From the NCBI GenBank assembly GCA_002428685.1, contig DIXL01000111.1, positions 37,215-59,017 on the forward strand: a DNA stretch of 21,803 nt, written 5' to 3'. This DNA comes from Cloacimonetes bacterium UBA6081 (GTDB taxonomy: Bacteria > Cloacimonadota > Cloacimonadia > Cloacimonadales > Cloacimonadaceae). Below, in pieces: positions 21,613 to 21,803 of this stretch. Within the stretch, counting starts at the first letter, position 1. Every line of letters begins with the position of its first letter. Made by a program: the position numbers and the translations under genes. The notes below the pieces were generated by a model that saw only the letters and a list, made by a program, of their open reading frames with translations, did no database searches and had not been told where the DNA came from.

Positions 21613-21653
21613 ACATTGGGCAAGACACCGACAATTTAAGCAGTTTCAGCAGG

Positions 21654-21716
21654 AGTCATTCAGCCCCCACCTATCTTTTCAAACTTTCCTCTATTTTCTG
21701 AGGCTGAAGGACTCAT
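21654..21716 (+). repeat. 63-nt inverted-repeat element, copy A
   Basis: Arms AGTCaTTCAGCC (left) and GGCTGAAgGACT (right) make a long imperfect hairpin around a pyrimidine-rich interior (ACCTATCTTTTCAAACTTTC). It differs from copy B at a single position (GAGGC versus GGGGC). A 9-nt linker (GCGTGCAGT) leads straight to copy B, giving a 72-bp tandem period. Confidence 0.9.
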
Positions 21717-21725
21717 GCGTGCAGT

Positions 21726-21788
21726 AGTCATTCAGCCCCCACCTATCTTTTCAAACTTTCCTCTATTTTCTGGGGCTGAAGGACTCAT
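21726..21788 (+). repeat. 63-nt inverted-repeat element, copy B
   Basis: Identical to copy A except for one base, with GGGGCTGAAGGACTCAT at its right end. It is followed by TTTTTG, so in this orientation the hairpin plus T-run could also act as a weak terminator. The window ends 15 nt later, so more units may follow. Confidence 0.9.
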
Positions 21789-21803
21789 TTTTGTTGGATT
21801 TTA

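Noticed and set aside
21491..21727. 78-codon + strand ORF after rplQ
   Set aside because: It runs through the terminator stem, the hairpin at 21585 and the first 63-nt repeat, has no SD, and its composition is low in recognisable protein features.
21654..21788. Tandem 63-nt repeats as a CRISPR array
   Set aside because: Units are inverted repeats 63 nt long separated by only 9 nt, with no spacers of 25-40 nt and no cas genes nearby.

Overview
The window looks like chromosomal DNA from an uncultured bacterium of the FCB (Fibrobacteres-Chlorobi-Bacteroidetes) side of the tree; Candidatus Cloacimonadota (WWE1) is my best guess. Reasons: a secreted beta-rich protein ending in a YPNPFNP...FlgD-like C-terminal domain, a secY-map-infA-rpmJ-rpsM-rpsK-rpsD-rpoA-rplQ block without adk, clear Shine-Dalgarno (SD) sequences and moderate GC. 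The phylum call is inference from family knowledge, not from a database search. All clear protein-coding genes are on the + strand.

Layout. (1) 1-3419: the last 48 codons of sbcD, then complete sbcC, encoding the Mre11/Rad50-type SbcCD nuclease. (2) 3420-3950: a gene-free spacer with degenerate ~21-nt repeats. (3) 3951-6110: one exported protein with an N-terminal membrane/signal segment and a C-terminal sorting-type domain. (4) 6111-6880: a gene-poor, repeat-rich spacer holding a 63-nt inverted-repeat element, a diverged copy of it in opposite orientation, two further hairpin elements (one with arms of about 30 bp) and an 8-bp tandem repeat. (5) 6881-7055: a leader with several stable hairpins and a small SD-preceded ORF that runs 8 nt into rpsJ. 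(6) 7056-21452: an uninterrupted S10-spc-alpha supercluster of 30 genes: rpsJ rplC rplD rplW rplB rpsS rplV rpsC rplP rpmC rpsQ rplN rplX rplE rpsN rpsH rplF rplR rpsE rpmD rplO secY map infA rpmJ rpsM rpsK rpsD rpoA rplQ. Gaps are short or negative throughout. A strong intrinsic terminator follows at 21473-21513. (7) 21514-21803: a spacer with another hairpin and two near-identical tandem copies of the same 63-nt element.

The supercluster makes ribosomal proteins of both subunits, the SecY translocon core, methionine aminopeptidase, IF1 and the RNA polymerase alpha subunit, so it couples translation, protein export and transcription capacity. rpmJ (38 codons) is easy to miss, and several genes begin with GTG or TTG (rpsJ, rpsC, rpsQ, rplF, rpsE, secY, rpsM).

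I see no defence, secondary-metabolite or mobile gene cassette. The most unusual material is non-coding. First, a family of 63-nt inverted-repeat (REP/MITE-like) elements flanks the ribosomal cluster on both sides, in each case downstream of a related hairpin. Second, the S10 operon has a structured leader. The most unusual protein feature is a roughly 65-residue Lys/Pro/Glu-rich tail on RpoA whose coding end overlaps rplQ.
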